Shown here in pieces: positions 1-9,031 of a DNA stretch of 64,000 bases. Source of the DNA: Acidimicrobiales bacterium (GTDB lineage: Bacteria; Actinomycetota; Acidimicrobiia; Acidimicrobiales; DATDAH01); the NCBI GenBank assembly GCA_016794585.1, contig JAEUJM010000001.1, positions 62,001 through 126,000 on the forward strand. Direction: 5' to 3'. The position numbers and the translations under genes were made by a program. Under the pieces are notes generated by a model. It was not told the origin of the DNA. It ran no database searches and saw only the letters and a list, made by a program, of their open reading frames with translations. Numbering within the stretch: the first letter of the stretch is position 1; each line of letters begins with the position of its first letter.

Positions 1-483
1 TTCGACTTCATCGGCGCCCAGTACTACTCCGCGATGCGGGCCCTCCCCGTCCCGGTCCTCGGCGGCCTGCCGCTGCGCCTGCCCCTCCCCAAGGGCACCG
101 ACCGTGACCAGATGGGCCACTGGAACAACCCCCAGGGGCTCTACGACGCCATCGAGGTGGTCGCCCGCTACGACCGATGCCCGCGGATCGTGGTCACCGA
201 GAACGGGGCCTCGTTCCCCGACGAGGTCGAGGGCGAGGGCGAGGGCGCCCGCGTCCACGACCTGCGCCGCATCGACTACCTGCGTAAGCACCTCGGCGCG
301 GTGGCGCGGGCCAAGGCCGACGGCATGCCCGTCGACGGCTACTTCTACTGGTCCTTCATGGACAACTTCGAGTGGGCCCTCGGCTACCGCCCCCGCTTCG
401 GCCTCGTCCACGTCGACTTCGCCACCAAGGCCCGCGTGGTGAAGGACTCCGGCCACTGGTTCCGCGCCTTCCTCGACGCCTGA
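1..483 (+). CDS. Glycoside hydrolase family 1 (beta-glucosidase-like), C-terminal fragment
   Basis: The 5' end lies outside the window; the reading frame is open from base 1 and ends with TGA at 481-483, leaving 160 residues. Near the start FIGAQYYS matches the GH1 'DFIGxNYY' segment. VVTENGAS (residues ~64-71) is the family's TENG motif, whose Glu at bases 199-201 is the expected catalytic nucleophile. DGYFYWSFMDNFEWALGY and FGLVHVDF form the conserved C-terminal GH1 block that binds the sugar. GH1 enzymes cleave beta-linked glucosides or related sugars with retention of configuration. No signal peptide can be judged without the N-terminus. The GH1 assignment is firm; the substrate is unknown. 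Confidence 0.93.
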   Translation, partial: FDFIGAQYYSAMRALPVPVLGGLPLRLPLPKGTDRDQMGHWNNPQGLYDAIEVVARYDRCPRIVVTENGASFPDEVEGEGEGARVHDLRRIDYLRKHLGAVARAKADGMPVDGYFYWSFMDNFEWALGYRPRFGLVHVDFATKARVVKDSGHWFRAFLDA

Positions 484-785
484 CAGGCGGCGGCCTGATG
501 GGGCGCGGTCGCCAGTGACTGGCCATCGATCGACGCGTGTGCGGTGGCGACCCTGACGTGGTCCTCCCCGCGGCCGGGCTGGTGGCCGATGCCGCGGGGC
601 CGCTAGGTCCTCCGGTCGCGGCGGGCACCTCGGCGATGTCGACGACTTGCGGGTGTTGAGGGCAAGGCAACCTCGCTGGCCCGGCCGGCGGCAGCGTCGC
701 CGCTGCTCGTCGCTGTACGCGGCTGTCTATTGACTTCCGCGGCGGGGGGGGGGTTCCCTCTCATGATGGGCGCGGCGGCGGGCGG
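484..785. other. Intergenic region, no gene seen
   Basis: About 300 bases separate the GH1 gene from the next gene. It contains a run of ten G at 744-753. I see no convincing gene, tRNA or strong hairpin terminator. The promoter of the downstream lipoprotein gene presumably lies here, but no clear -35/-10 pair stands out. Confidence 0.5.
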
Positions 786-1346
786 GTGGGTCATCTGGTG
801 AAGGAATCGGACGCGGCAGCAGAGGCTCGGCTGCGTTGGGGATGGCTCCTTGCGGTGATGCTGGTCGTCGGGTGCGCCGCGTGCAATAGCGACGGGGGCG
901 GCGATCGAGGGTCGTCACCGACCTTCGGGGAGCCAGAGCCGGATGCGGTGACGGATGCAGCGTTGGTGGACTCGGCGGTCGAGGTGGTGGTCGAGACGGA
1001 GGACATGTCGGGCCCCGAGCGCCGGTGTGTGCGCCTGCGGCTGGAGCAGCAGCCCGAGTTGGCCGCGGTGCTGACCGGTTCGGGAGCTGGGGTGGCGGGT
1101 CGAGCGGCATCGTTGGTGGCGGACTGCGGGCGCGCGCTCGAGTTGGCGGACGTCTTTGCCGGCCAGCTCGGGGGCGGCGGGGGAGCGGCGGAGCAGGCGT
1201 GCTTGACGGACGTGTTCCTCGGTCTCTCGGCGACGGAACGGGTGGGGGTGACCGCGGCGGTGACAGGGACGGGAGACGACTCCGACATGGATGCGGCGGC
1301 CGAGATGGCTGACGGGGTGGCGGAATGCCGCGACGCAGAGCGGTGA
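786..1346 (+). CDS. Small putative lipoprotein of unknown function
   Basis: The product is 186 residues from GTG 786 (GTG 798 is a possible alternative). A short charged N-terminus is followed by a hydrophobic stretch (LLAVMLVVGCAACNS) that reads as a lipoprotein signal with a lipobox Cys around residue 30. A low-complexity Gly/Asp/Ser linker follows. The mature part is acidic, with spaced Cys residues (ERRCVRL, VADCGRA, EQACLTD, VAECRD), so internal disulfides are plausible. I do not recognise a family. It ends 73 bases before the RHS gene on the same strand, so co-transcription is possible, but nothing shows that it acts with the RHS protein. Confidence 0.62.
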   Translation: MGHLVKESDAAAEARLRWGWLLAVMLVVGCAACNSDGGGDRGSSPTFGEPEPDAVTDAALVDSAVEVVVETEDMSGPERRCVRLRLEQQPELAAVLTGSGAGVAGRAASLVADCGRALELADVFAGQLGGGGGAAEQACLTDVFLGLSATERVGVTAAVTGTGDDSDMDAAAEMADGVAECRDAER

Positions 1347-1419
1347 TGAGGATGTACTGCGGCGGCGAGCACCTCGGTCGCGGGCCTGGAGGGTGTCGGA
1401 GCAACGGGGGAGGCTTGTG

Positions 1420-4400
1420 ATGGCGGGACGACTGCGACTGGGTGCGTTGTGCGCGCTGATGGGTCTGGGGGCGACGATGTTGTCTTGGGTTCCGACGCCT
1501 GTGTCCGCGGTCGGTCCTGTTGGTGCGGAGCCGCCGGACGTGCCGGTGGACCCGATCGCTGCGTGGAGTTGGGGCTACAACGGGAGGGGTTACCTGGGTG
1601 TGGGTACGGCGTCGTTGATCAACCCGGGTGAGCTGAACTCGACCTCGTTGGCTCTACCTGTCCACCTACCTGGTGACGTCACCGACGTCTCGGCTGGACA
1701 CGATCACGTCCTGGCCGTTCGGGAGGATGGTGACGTGTGGGCGTGGGGGAAGAACGCCTATCGCGAGGTCGCTGCTGCGGGACCGGGGGTTCGCAGCACT
1801 CCTGGTCTTGCCTACGACGGCGGGGATGCGGTGAGGGTGACGGCCGGCCGTGAGTACTCGTTGGCGCTCCTCGACGACGGGACCGTCGTCGGGTGGGGCC
1901 GCAACGATTGCGGACAGCTGGGTCGTGGGAGTCAGACGACGAGCGGCCAGGATCCGGGACCGGTGCCTGATCTGGACGGTGTCGTCTCGATCGCGGCGGG
2001 CGAGGAGTCGTTGGCCGTGCTCGACGACGGGACCGTGTGGCATTGGGGCCACCCGACGGGTGACGATCCGGACACGTCGTACCCGTGCCTCGACGAGCCG
2101 GTGCAAGTAGCGGGCTTGAGTGACATCGTCGAGGTCAGCACTGGCACGAACGGTGGCAACAACCCGATGTACCAGACGCTCGCCTTGGATGCCGATGGGG
2201 CTCTGTGGGCGTGGGGGTACATGAACGGTCTCGAGGGAGTCTCGGGTTTCACAGCAACACCCACCGAGATCACGGGGTTGGCCGGTGAGGTGGTCGACTT
2301 CTCGGTCGGTGTGGATCACAGCCTGGCGCTGCTCGACGATGGGACCGTTTGGGGGTGGGGCGGGAACTTCATGGGGCAACTGGGTGGCGGCACGACCTCC
2401 GAGTTCGAGGAGGATCCGGTGCAGGCGGGGATCTCTGGCGTGGTCGATGTGAGCGCGGGTGCGGGGATCTCACTTGCGATCGACAGCGGCGGCCGGTTGT
2501 GGTCGTGGGGGCACGACTACCTCGGTGGGCTGGCGAACGGGAATCGGGATGACAACCCGGAGGAGTTCGCGCGGCCCGTCCCGACGCGGACAGTCGGCAT
2601 GAACCACATGACGATGGTGAGTGCCGGGGGAGCGAGCTTCTCGGTGGCGTTGGGGACGATCAGCACCCGCTTGGCGAACATGCTGGGGGTGTCGCCCACT
2701 GGAGGCTCGGCGGCGGACCCCGTGAACACCGGGACCGGCAGCTTCTACGACCGTACCGTCGACCTTGCCGCACCCGGCGGGTCCTACGGTTTGGAGTGGT
2801 CCCGGACCTACAACGCCATGGATGAGTTGTCGGTGCCGGACCCGGTCTCGCAGCGGGTCGGGGTACTGGGGGTCGGTTGGACGACGCCGCTGGACGTTTC
2901 GCTCCGGGAGATGCCGTGGGGGCTCGAGTTGCGCACCGAGGACGGCCGGCGGGTCACGTTCACCCCTGATCCAGAGCACGCTCTCACTTGGCTCGGCCCG
3001 GTTGAGTTGTACGCGACCGTGACCGAGGACACCGGTGCATCCACCCGGACGGTGTTGTTCGACAGTGGTGAGTTGTGGACCTTCGATCTCGACGGTCGCC
3101 TGCTCGGCAAGGACGACGGGCAGGGCCATTCGGTGGACGTCACCTACCAGATGACCGCGCCCTACACCGCTGGCGGCCTGGTCGCCTACAATGGGTCGAG
3201 CGAGGCCTATTCGATCGGGTTCGCGGACTCGAACGCGGACGGGCTGATCGACACGGCCACTGGGCCTGACGGCGCCGAGGTCGACTACCTGTACGAGGAC
3301 GGGCGGCTGGTGTGGGCGTCGCAGCCGCACCTGGCGACCGAGGATCCGGGCGGCGAGACCTTCACCTACTACCCGACGACGCACCAGCTCGAGACGATCA
3401 CGACCGCCGTTGCCGAGAGCGTCGATGTGCAACGCATCCACAACGACTACGACGACCAGGGTCGGGTGGTCGAGCAGGTGCTGTCCAGCGGGGATGTCGC
3501 GACGTTCGACTACGAGGAGTTCAACTCGTCGACTCAGACCGCGCTGACCACGGTCACCCACGACGACGGCGACGGATCGGTCGAGACGGTGAAGTACTTC
3601 CATGACGTCGACGGGCGTCTCTTGGCGGTGGAGGACCCGTTCAACCAGTCGGCGTCGTGGACGTGGTTGCGCGATCAGCTCGACCAGACCGATGACCGCT
3701 CGGGGGCGCGCACGGACCCGACGTTCGACACAGCGGGGCGGCTGACGCGGGTCGATCTTCCCGACCCCGACATCGCTCACACGACCGAGGGGTGGATCGG
3801 CGCCACGTACTGCAACGAGTCCACCTCGAGCGACCCCCGGGTGCTCTCGGTCACCGCGGCGGACGGCACGGTCACCGAGTACACCTACGGCGCCGACACC
3901 GACGCCGGGTATCCGTGCGTGCCCGGGGAGTTCTCGCCGTCCTCGGTGACCACGGCGGCCGGTACCGACGCCGAGGCCACCACCGAGATTGGACCTGACA
4001 CCGCGGGACCTGGGTTGCCGTCGTTCACCGAGGACGCGGACGGGGTGCGCACCGACTACTCGTGGGACGGCGCCACGGGGCAACTGCTCGCTTCGACGAT
4101 CGATGACGACATGGGGCAGGCCGGCGTGCAGACCACGTACTTCGGCTACGACGCCGCCGGTCGGCCACAGGTCGTGCGCACCCCGCTGGGCAACGAGACC
4201 TGGACGGTCTACGACGGCGCCGGCCGGGTGAGCGAGGAGATCGGGCCGGTGCAGGTGTCGCGGACGTGCGGAGCGTCCTCGTGTGAGTTCGGGTCCACGC
4301 CCCCGGCGGGGCCGACGATCCACTACACGTACTGGCTCGACGGCTCCCTCCACACCCGCACCGACCAGGCGGACAAGGTGTGGACCTACGAGCGCGACTA

Positions 4401-7400
4401 CTTGAGTGGCGGCGGGTGGACCGATACCGAGACCGAACCCGACCCCGACCACAGCGACGAGTCGGCTCCCGATATCCGGGTGTCGACTTACGACGCGGCG
4501 GGCAACCTCGTACAGGAACAGGTCGGGGACTCCTCTGATTCCGAGAACGACCCGCTCGCCACCACCACCCACACCTACTCGGATCTCGGCCGTCTCGAGC
4601 GCACCTCGAGCCCCGAAGGGGTTCTCACCTTCTACCGGTACGACGAGAGCGGCCGGCTCACCGAGACCACCGCCGGCACCGACAGCGAGGATCCTGACGA
4701 CCCGGCGAAGACGGGGACCACGGACTACGACTTGCGGGGCCGGGTCACCGACGTGTGGGGCCCTCAGGGAGACGTCGACCAGGACGACAACGCCGTGCGG
4801 GCTCACACCCACTACGAGTACGACAGCGCCGATCGGGTGATCGAAACGGTCGAGGGCGACGGGGCCGACGCGCGCCGCACCTGGACCCATTACGATGAGG
4901 CAGGCCGCGTCCAGTACGAGATCACTGACCTGAACGGCGACGACGACGCCCCGGACGAAGCGGACCCCGCCCAGTGGGACCACACCGACCGGGTGGTCGA
5001 GTACCGCTACACGGACGCCGGCCGTCTCGCCGCCGAGGTCCACCCCCCGGTCGATGCGGCCAGCTACGAGTGGGGCGACGACACAGCCGAGGTCCAGATC
5101 GTCACGGTGATCGCCCCGGGCGGCACGTTCCGCCTCGAGTTCGAGGGACACGAGACCGACGCCGTGTCCGTAGACGCCCCTGCCTCGGCGTTGCAGGACG
5201 CGCTGTTGGACCTCCCTAACGTGTTCGACGGCGACCTCACAGTAACCGGCGATGACGGCGGCCCTTATACCGTCACGTGGGCCTCGGAGCGGGGCGACGT
5301 AGGTGAGCTCGACGGAGGTGGCGAGGCAGCCGAGGTGGAGACCACCACCGAGGGTTTCGGCCCGACCGTGACCCGGTACCGCTACGACGACGCCGGTCAA
5401 CAGACCGACGTGATCGCCCCAGGCGGGCCCGCCGCGCACACCGACTACGACGCCGACGGGCGCGTGGAATCCGAGACCTCCCCCGGGGGTGCCACCCGCA
5501 GCTACGCCTACGACCCGGCCGGGCGGGTCGTGTCGACCACGACGCCGTCGCCGACCGGGACCGGCACCGCGGTGGCCACCAGCACCTACACCGACCGCGG
5601 TGAGCTCGCCACCAGCACCGAAGCGCACGACCCGGCAGACACCAGCTATCCAGCGACGGTCTACAGCTACTACTCGGACGGCACCCTGCGCACCGTCGCC
5701 GATCCTCGGGCCGAAGGTAGCTGCGCGTCAGCTTGCGTGGTCACCTACGGCTACGACGGGCGCAACAACCGCACCCACCGCACCACGTCGGCTCGCAACA
5801 CCCCGGCAGGAAGCGTGCACAGCGTCGGCGAGACCTGGGAGTACAACCTCGACGACCATGTGACCGGGGCGTCCCGAACCGGTGCGGCCGGTCCCACCCT
5901 CTACTCGTATGCGGACGACAACGGTGAGACCGGACGGCTGTCGGCGATCACCCGCCCGAGCGGCCGGGTAGAGGCCCGCACCTACTGGGCGAGCGGGCTG
6001 GTCCACACAACGACGTCGACTCTCGGCGAGGATGACGTGACGGTGGAGCAGTGGTACGACGACCACGGTCAACGCACCCAGATGACCGACCCCCAGGGCG
6101 ACACCACTTACACGTGGGATCGCACCGGGCAGATCACCGACTTCACGATGCCAGGCGTCCACAACGCCAGCTATAGCTACCGGTACACCTACGACCTCGA
6201 GGGCCGACCCGTCGGGCTCGTCTACAATCCCGCCCACGAGGACCACGAGCTCAGCCTGCGCGGCAGGCACGATCGACTCGGCCGCATGACGAACTCCGAC
6301 GTGTACGTGCCCCAGATCGACATGTGGTGGCCTGCCGCCAACTACTCCTACGACGACGACGGCCGCGTCACCCACGCTGGTTTGAACAATGAGGTCGGTG
6401 ACCGCAACTGGGGGTACCCAGCGAACCGTGGGCCGTTGGCGACCTCGTACGAGCAATGGGGCATCGCCAGCCAACAGATCCAGACGGGGCTCGCTTGGCG
6501 ACACGATGGACGGCGCGCCAGCGAGGACACCAACGGCTACACGGCGGAGTACTCCTACGACGAGGCCGGCCAGTTGCTCTCCCGGGCGGTGACCGGCCCC
6601 AACAGCTACGCGTCGACCACCGGCTACACCTACGACCCTCGCGGGGTTCGCCTCACAGAGACCGTTGATTCAGCGGTGACGGGCTACACGTCGAACGACC
6701 TCGGCCAGATCACCTTGGTCGACCCGCCCGGCGCCGGGGCCGACACCACCTACTCCTACGACGACGACGGCCGCCGCACCCAGGTGACCGACGGCACCGA
6801 CACCGACGCCACCACCTACGACCCACGCGGCCTGCCCACCACCATCGAGCACGAGACGGCGAGTGGGACGGCCATCACCGACCGTACCTACGACGGCGAC
6901 GGCCGCCTCACCGGGGTCAGCACCGACGACCACGACTTCGACCTCACCTGGGACCCCACCCGGGCCGTTCCCCAGGTGCTCGAGAACTACCTCGGCGAAG
7001 ACACCTGGAGCCGCAGCGTGTTCGGCAACGAACGCGTCGGCTACGAGTTCCTCGTGAACAACAGCACCGTCGCGTTCGGCTTCTACAGCTACAACTACGA
7101 CGGCTCCACCCTGCCCGCACCCGACGCCGCCGCCCCCGTCGGCTACGGCCCCTACGGGACGCCCAGCCATCCACCCGACTCGCCGATGTGGCCCGGCTAC
7201 CGGGCCGAGCTCCACCTCGACGGGCTCATCCACCTCCGCAACCGCGACTACGACCCCACCACCGGCACCTTCACCACCCCCGACCCCCTCGACAGCGTCG
7301 ACGGCACCCCGACAGTCGGCAACCCCTACCCCTACGCCAACAACGACCCCACCAACCGTACGGACCCCCTCGGGCTCCGAGCGAGTGATTCGATCTTCGG

Positions 7401-8040
7401 TGGCCGACAGATTGGATGCGGGCTTGGCGCGCTGGGCATTGGGGGTCCTGCCAGGTGCGTGGGAATCGTGATGCCGAGAGTTGCTCCGGATGCGACCATC
7501 CTTCAGTTGATCAAGGCCGTACTGCCCGTGACAAGAGGCCTGGTGCAGTCGACCTATGTGGCACTCGCGAGTTGGGTTGCTGCAGATGATAGTCCGAACT
7601 ACGACTACCACGGCGTGCCCCGATTCCAGCTCAACGCGACTGAGCAGTTCGTCTGCATCGATCTACTGCAGGTTGACTGTGGTGGGTATATTGAGGCGGC
7701 ATACCGATCAGCGCTGAATGCTGCTATCGAGTTCGGAACTGGCAGTGGTCTTGGTCCAGCGAATGCCTTTCAGCACGCGCTCTGGAGCTTCCATGTGGCC
7801 GAGCGTTATGGCTTGGGTAGTGCAGCATATCTTCTTGCTGCGCATGAGAACATCCGAGACCAAGACCAATGTGGCCGCCAAATGGATGTTCACAATGATG
7901 GTGCTGGACTAGCCGTAAGTGTTGTAGTCGGAAGGTCTGCAGTAACATCAGGTCTCATGGCCTCGGTGGAAGGGCCGTATTGGGTGCGCCGAATCGTGGA
8001 CACCGATTTAACTCGTAAATGCAAGGTGACCGACTCGTGA
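1420..8040 (+). CDS. Secreted RHS/YD-repeat polymorphic toxin with N-terminal RCC1 propeller
   Basis: ATG 1420 is chosen because a GGGGAGG ribosome site sits just upstream and the start yields a clean signal peptide (MAGRLRLGALCALMGLGATM, cleavage near VSA); the frame is also open further upstream. The product is 2,206 residues. Residues ~46-420 carry seven WGxN-type RCC1 blades (for example VVGWGRNDCGQLG, VWGWGGNFMGQLG). Around 433 the GTGSFYDRTVDLAAPGG segment opens the RHS part (DUF6531-like). YD repeats fill ~580-1925. A different domain interrupts them at ~1224-1313. The RHS core (LRNRDYDPTTGTFTTPDP to TDPLGL) ends near residue 1986. The last ~219 residues are a variable tip with NAFQHALW, AHE and MDVHNDGAG motifs, resembling the family I recall as DUF6973. 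The tip and downstream DNA are visibly lower in GC, typical of swapped toxin cassettes. RHS shells normally encapsulate and deliver the tip; the tip's activity is unknown. Confidence 0.9.
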   Translation: MAGRLRLGALCALMGLGATMLSWVPTPVSAVGPVGAEPPDVPVDPIAAWSWGYNGRGYLGVGTASLINPGELNSTSLALPVHLPGDVTDVSAGHDHVLAVREDGDVWAWGKNAYREVAAAGPGVRSTPGLAYDGGDAVRVTAGREYSLALLDDGTVVGWGRNDCGQLGRGSQTTSGQDPGPVPDLDGVVSIAAGEESLAVLDDGTVWHWGHPTGDDPDTSYPCLDEPVQVAGLSDIVEVSTGTNGGNNPMYQTLALDADGALWAWGYMNGLEGVSGFTATPTEITGLAGEVVDFSVGVDHSLALLDDGTVWGWGGNFMGQLGGGTTSEFEEDPVQAGISGVVDVSAGAGISLAIDSGGRLWSWGHDYLGGLANGNRDDNPEEFARPVPTRTVGMNHMTMVSAGGASFSVALGTISTRLANMLGVSPTGGSAADPVNTGTGSFYDRTVDLAAPGGSYGLEWSRTYNAMDELSVPDPVSQRVGVLGVGWTTPLDVSLREMPWGLELRTEDGRRVTFTPDPEHALTWLGPVELYATVTEDTGASTRTVLFDSGELWTFDLDGRLLGKDDGQGHSVDVTYQMTAPYTAGGLVAYNGSSEAYSIGFADSNADGLIDTATGPDGAEVDYLYEDGRLVWASQPHLATEDPGGETFTYYPTTHQLETITTAVAESVDVQRIHNDYDDQGRVVEQVLSSGDVATFDYEEFNSSTQTALTTVTHDDGDGSVETVKYFHDVDGRLLAVEDPFNQSASWTWLRDQLDQTDDRSGARTDPTFDTAGRLTRVDLPDPDIAHTTEGWIGATYCNESTSSDPRVLSVTAADGTVTEYTYGADTDAGYPCVPGEFSPSSVTTAAGTDAEATTEIGPDTAGPGLPSFTEDADGVRTDYSWDGATGQLLASTIDDDMGQAGVQTTYFGYDAAGRPQVVRTPLGNETWTVYDGAGRVSEEIGPVQVSRTCGASSCEFGSTPPAGPTIHYTYWLDGSLHTRTDQADKVWTYERDYLSGGGWTDTETEPDPDHSDESAPDIRVSTYDAAGNLVQEQVGDSSDSENDPLATTTHTYSDLGRLERTSSPEGVLTFYRYDESGRLTETTAGTDSEDPDDPAKTGTTDYDLRGRVTDVWGPQGDVDQDDNAVRAHTHYEYDSADRVIETVEGDGADARRTWTHYDEAGRVQYEITDLNGDDDAPDEADPAQWDHTDRVVEYRYTDAGRLAAEVHPPVDAASYEWGDDTAEVQIVTVIAPGGTFRLEFEGHETDAVSVDAPASALQDALLDLPNVFDGDLTVTGDDGGPYTVTWASERGDVGELDGGGEAAEVETTTEGFGPTVTRYRYDDAGQQTDVIAPGGPAAHTDYDADGRVESETSPGGATRSYAYDPAGRVVSTTTPSPTGTGTAVATSTYTDRGELATSTEAHDPADTSYPATVYSYYSDGTLRTVADPRAEGSCASACVVTYGYDGRNNRTHRTTSARNTPAGSVHSVGETWEYNLDDHVTGASRTGAAGPTLYSYADDNGETGRLSAITRPSGRVEARTYWASGLVHTTTSTLGEDDVTVEQWYDDHGQRTQMTDPQGDTTYTWDRTGQITDFTMPGVHNASYSYRYTYDLEGRPVGLVYNPAHEDHELSLRGRHDRLGRMTNSDVYVPQIDMWWPAANYSYDDDGRVTHAGLNNEVGDRNWGYPANRGPLATSYEQWGIASQQIQTGLAWRHDGRRASEDTNGYTAEYSYDEAGQLLSRAVTGPNSYASTTGYTYDPRGVRLTETVDSAVTGYTSNDLGQITLVDPPGAGADTTYSYDDDGRRTQVTDGTDTDATTYDPRGLPTTIEHETASGTAITDRTYDGDGRLTGVSTDDHDFDLTWDPTRAVPQVLENYLGEDTWSRSVFGNERVGYEFLVNNSTVAFGFYSYNYDGSTLPAPDAAAPVGYGPYGTPSHPPDSPMWPGYRAELHLDGLIHLRNRDYDPTTGTFTTPDPLDSVDGTPTVGNPYPYANNDPTNRTDPLGLRASDSIFGGRQIGCGLGALGIGGPARCVGIVMPRVAPDATILQLIKAVLPVTRGLVQSTYVALASWVAADDSPNYDYHGVPRFQLNATEQFVCIDLLQVDCGGYIEAAYRSALNAAIEFGTGSGLGPANAFQHALWSFHVAERYGLGSAAYLLAAHENIRDQDQCGRQMDVHNDGAGLAVSVVVGRSAVTSGLMASVEGPYWVRRIVDTDLTRKCKVTDS

Positions 8041-8107
8041 GTCAGGCGACGAGTTCGGCCACGGATCGAGACATCAGTTTGTCGCCTATGAGGACCGCAG
8101 GGTCACC

Positions 8108-8590
8108 ATGACGCGGCGCTGGCTGGCAGCTCTTCTAGCCGTAGTAGCGCTGCTAGCCACAGCACTACTCATCAGGGCATACTTATCCGCTGAGCAAAGT
8201 GACGGCGCATCAGATGAATTCGCAGAGCTGCGCACGGATGCGGTCTTTCGTGTAATCCCACAGGATGCCCTTTTGCTGGACACTACTGAACGCACGAGGT
8301 GCACTAGTGACGGTTCTGATGAGACCGAACCATATATTGAGCGGCGGTTCGCAGTGCGAGATCTTGAGGCACAGGCCGTCTCGGAGCTAGAGGACAGCCT
8401 GCGGCGAGGCGGCTGGGATGAAATCCGCGCGGAGCCGGTACGGTCAAGCCCCGTCGATGCTCCGCCTCCCGGGGTTTACCTGATTTTCGAGAAGCGATTC
8501 GCGTCCCAAACCAATGAGGTGGAGGTCTCGGTGCAGGCTGGAGGGCTAGTCGTACTGCGGGCATCAATCGCCAGCCCGTCGTCTTGCTGA
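8108..8590 (+). CDS. Membrane-anchored candidate immunity protein for the RHS tip
   Basis: The product is 160 residues from ATG 8108 and begins 67 bases after the RHS stop. Residues 3-27 (RRWLAALLAVVALLATALLI) form a single signal-anchor helix. The rest is a soluble, charged domain with two Cys (RTRCTSD near residue 63 and the C-terminal residue), predicted to lie outside the cytoplasm. I do not recognise the family. Position directly after a variable RHS tip, the same lower GC as the tip and the small size are the usual marks of a cognate immunity gene. An extracytoplasmic location would imply that the toxin acts in the envelope or is neutralised before entry. The immunity role is inference from context only. 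Confidence 0.6.
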   Translation: MTRRWLAALLAVVALLATALLIRAYLSAEQSDGASDEFAELRTDAVFRVIPQDALLLDTTERTRCTSDGSDETEPYIERRFAVRDLEAQAVSELEDSLRRGGWDEIRAEPVRSSPVDAPPPGVYLIFEKRFASQTNEVEVSVQAGGLVVLRASIASPSSC

Positions 8591-8995
8591 CCTGGCGCAG
8601 GCGCACGCGATGCGGGCGCTGAGCGCTCGGCACGGCAACGACGGGCGATTCGGAGAGCCTTCGGACTGGGTGCCTCTCCACCCTTGGCCCGGCCAGCCGG
8701 GGTGGGAGCGCGGCACGCTGATAGCGCCGGTGCACGCGGATGCCCGCAAGGCGCTCGCTCCCCTTCTCTTGTTCTCTTGCTCCGATCGTCCTTCGACGAG
8801 CGTCGGCCTACCGCCGATCCGTCAGCCGGTTGACCGGCGCAAGCGCCAGCATGTCGCTACTGCTAGGAGCACAACTGCGACCTTGAGAGCCGACGAGTCG
8901 GGCTCACCTACGGCCCTGCCCGGGAGGACCACGACCTCAGCCTGCGCAGCAGCCAACGACCGTCGGTGGAGGGCAGGGAGCTTTCCAACAAAGAT
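8591..8995. other. Intergenic region carrying RHS debris
   Basis: About 400 bases lie between the candidate immunity gene and the desaturase gene. The second half contains a decayed RHS fragment (separate entry). In 8591-8840 I see no gene I can support: short open frames exist but show no recognisable motif. The stretch is plausibly leftover DNA from earlier RHS tip/immunity cassettes. Confidence 0.5.
8879..8947 (+). pseudogene. RHS core remnant (decayed fragment)
   Basis: These 69 bases match 6193-6261 of the RHS gene at 56 of 69 positions without gaps. In frame they read LESRRVGLTYGPAREDHDLS, against LEGRPVGLVYNPAHEDHELS in the intact protein. Similarity continues weakly upstream from about 8846 but with stops and shifts. 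It is a relic of another RHS copy, lying 3' of the tip/immunity pair, where displaced RHS ends usually accumulate. Confidence 0.75.
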
Positions 8996-9009
8996 AGTGA
9001 CAAGTCACT
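8996..9009. promoter_or_regulatory. Palindrome, probable TetR operator
   Basis: AGTGAC-AA-GTCACT is a perfect inverted repeat with 6-base arms, centred about 30 bases before the desaturase start at 9032. A TetR-family gene is the second gene of that operon, so autoregulation is a natural inference. No Shine-Dalgarno sequence is visible between the palindrome and the ATG. Confidence 0.45.
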
Positions 9010-9031
9010 TTCTAAGTGTTACCGTCACCGC

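Noticed and set aside
744-753. Run of ten G as a possible phase-variation tract
   Set aside because: It is upstream of the start of an unremarkable lipoprotein gene and not in a coding region or clear promoter spacer; no evidence for switching.
2470-5628. A 1,052-codon open frame on the minus strand inside the RHS gene
   Set aside because: It mirrors the codon periodicity of the RHS gene, has no recognisable domain, and is rich in Val/Gly/Arg as expected for antisense of GC-rich coding DNA.
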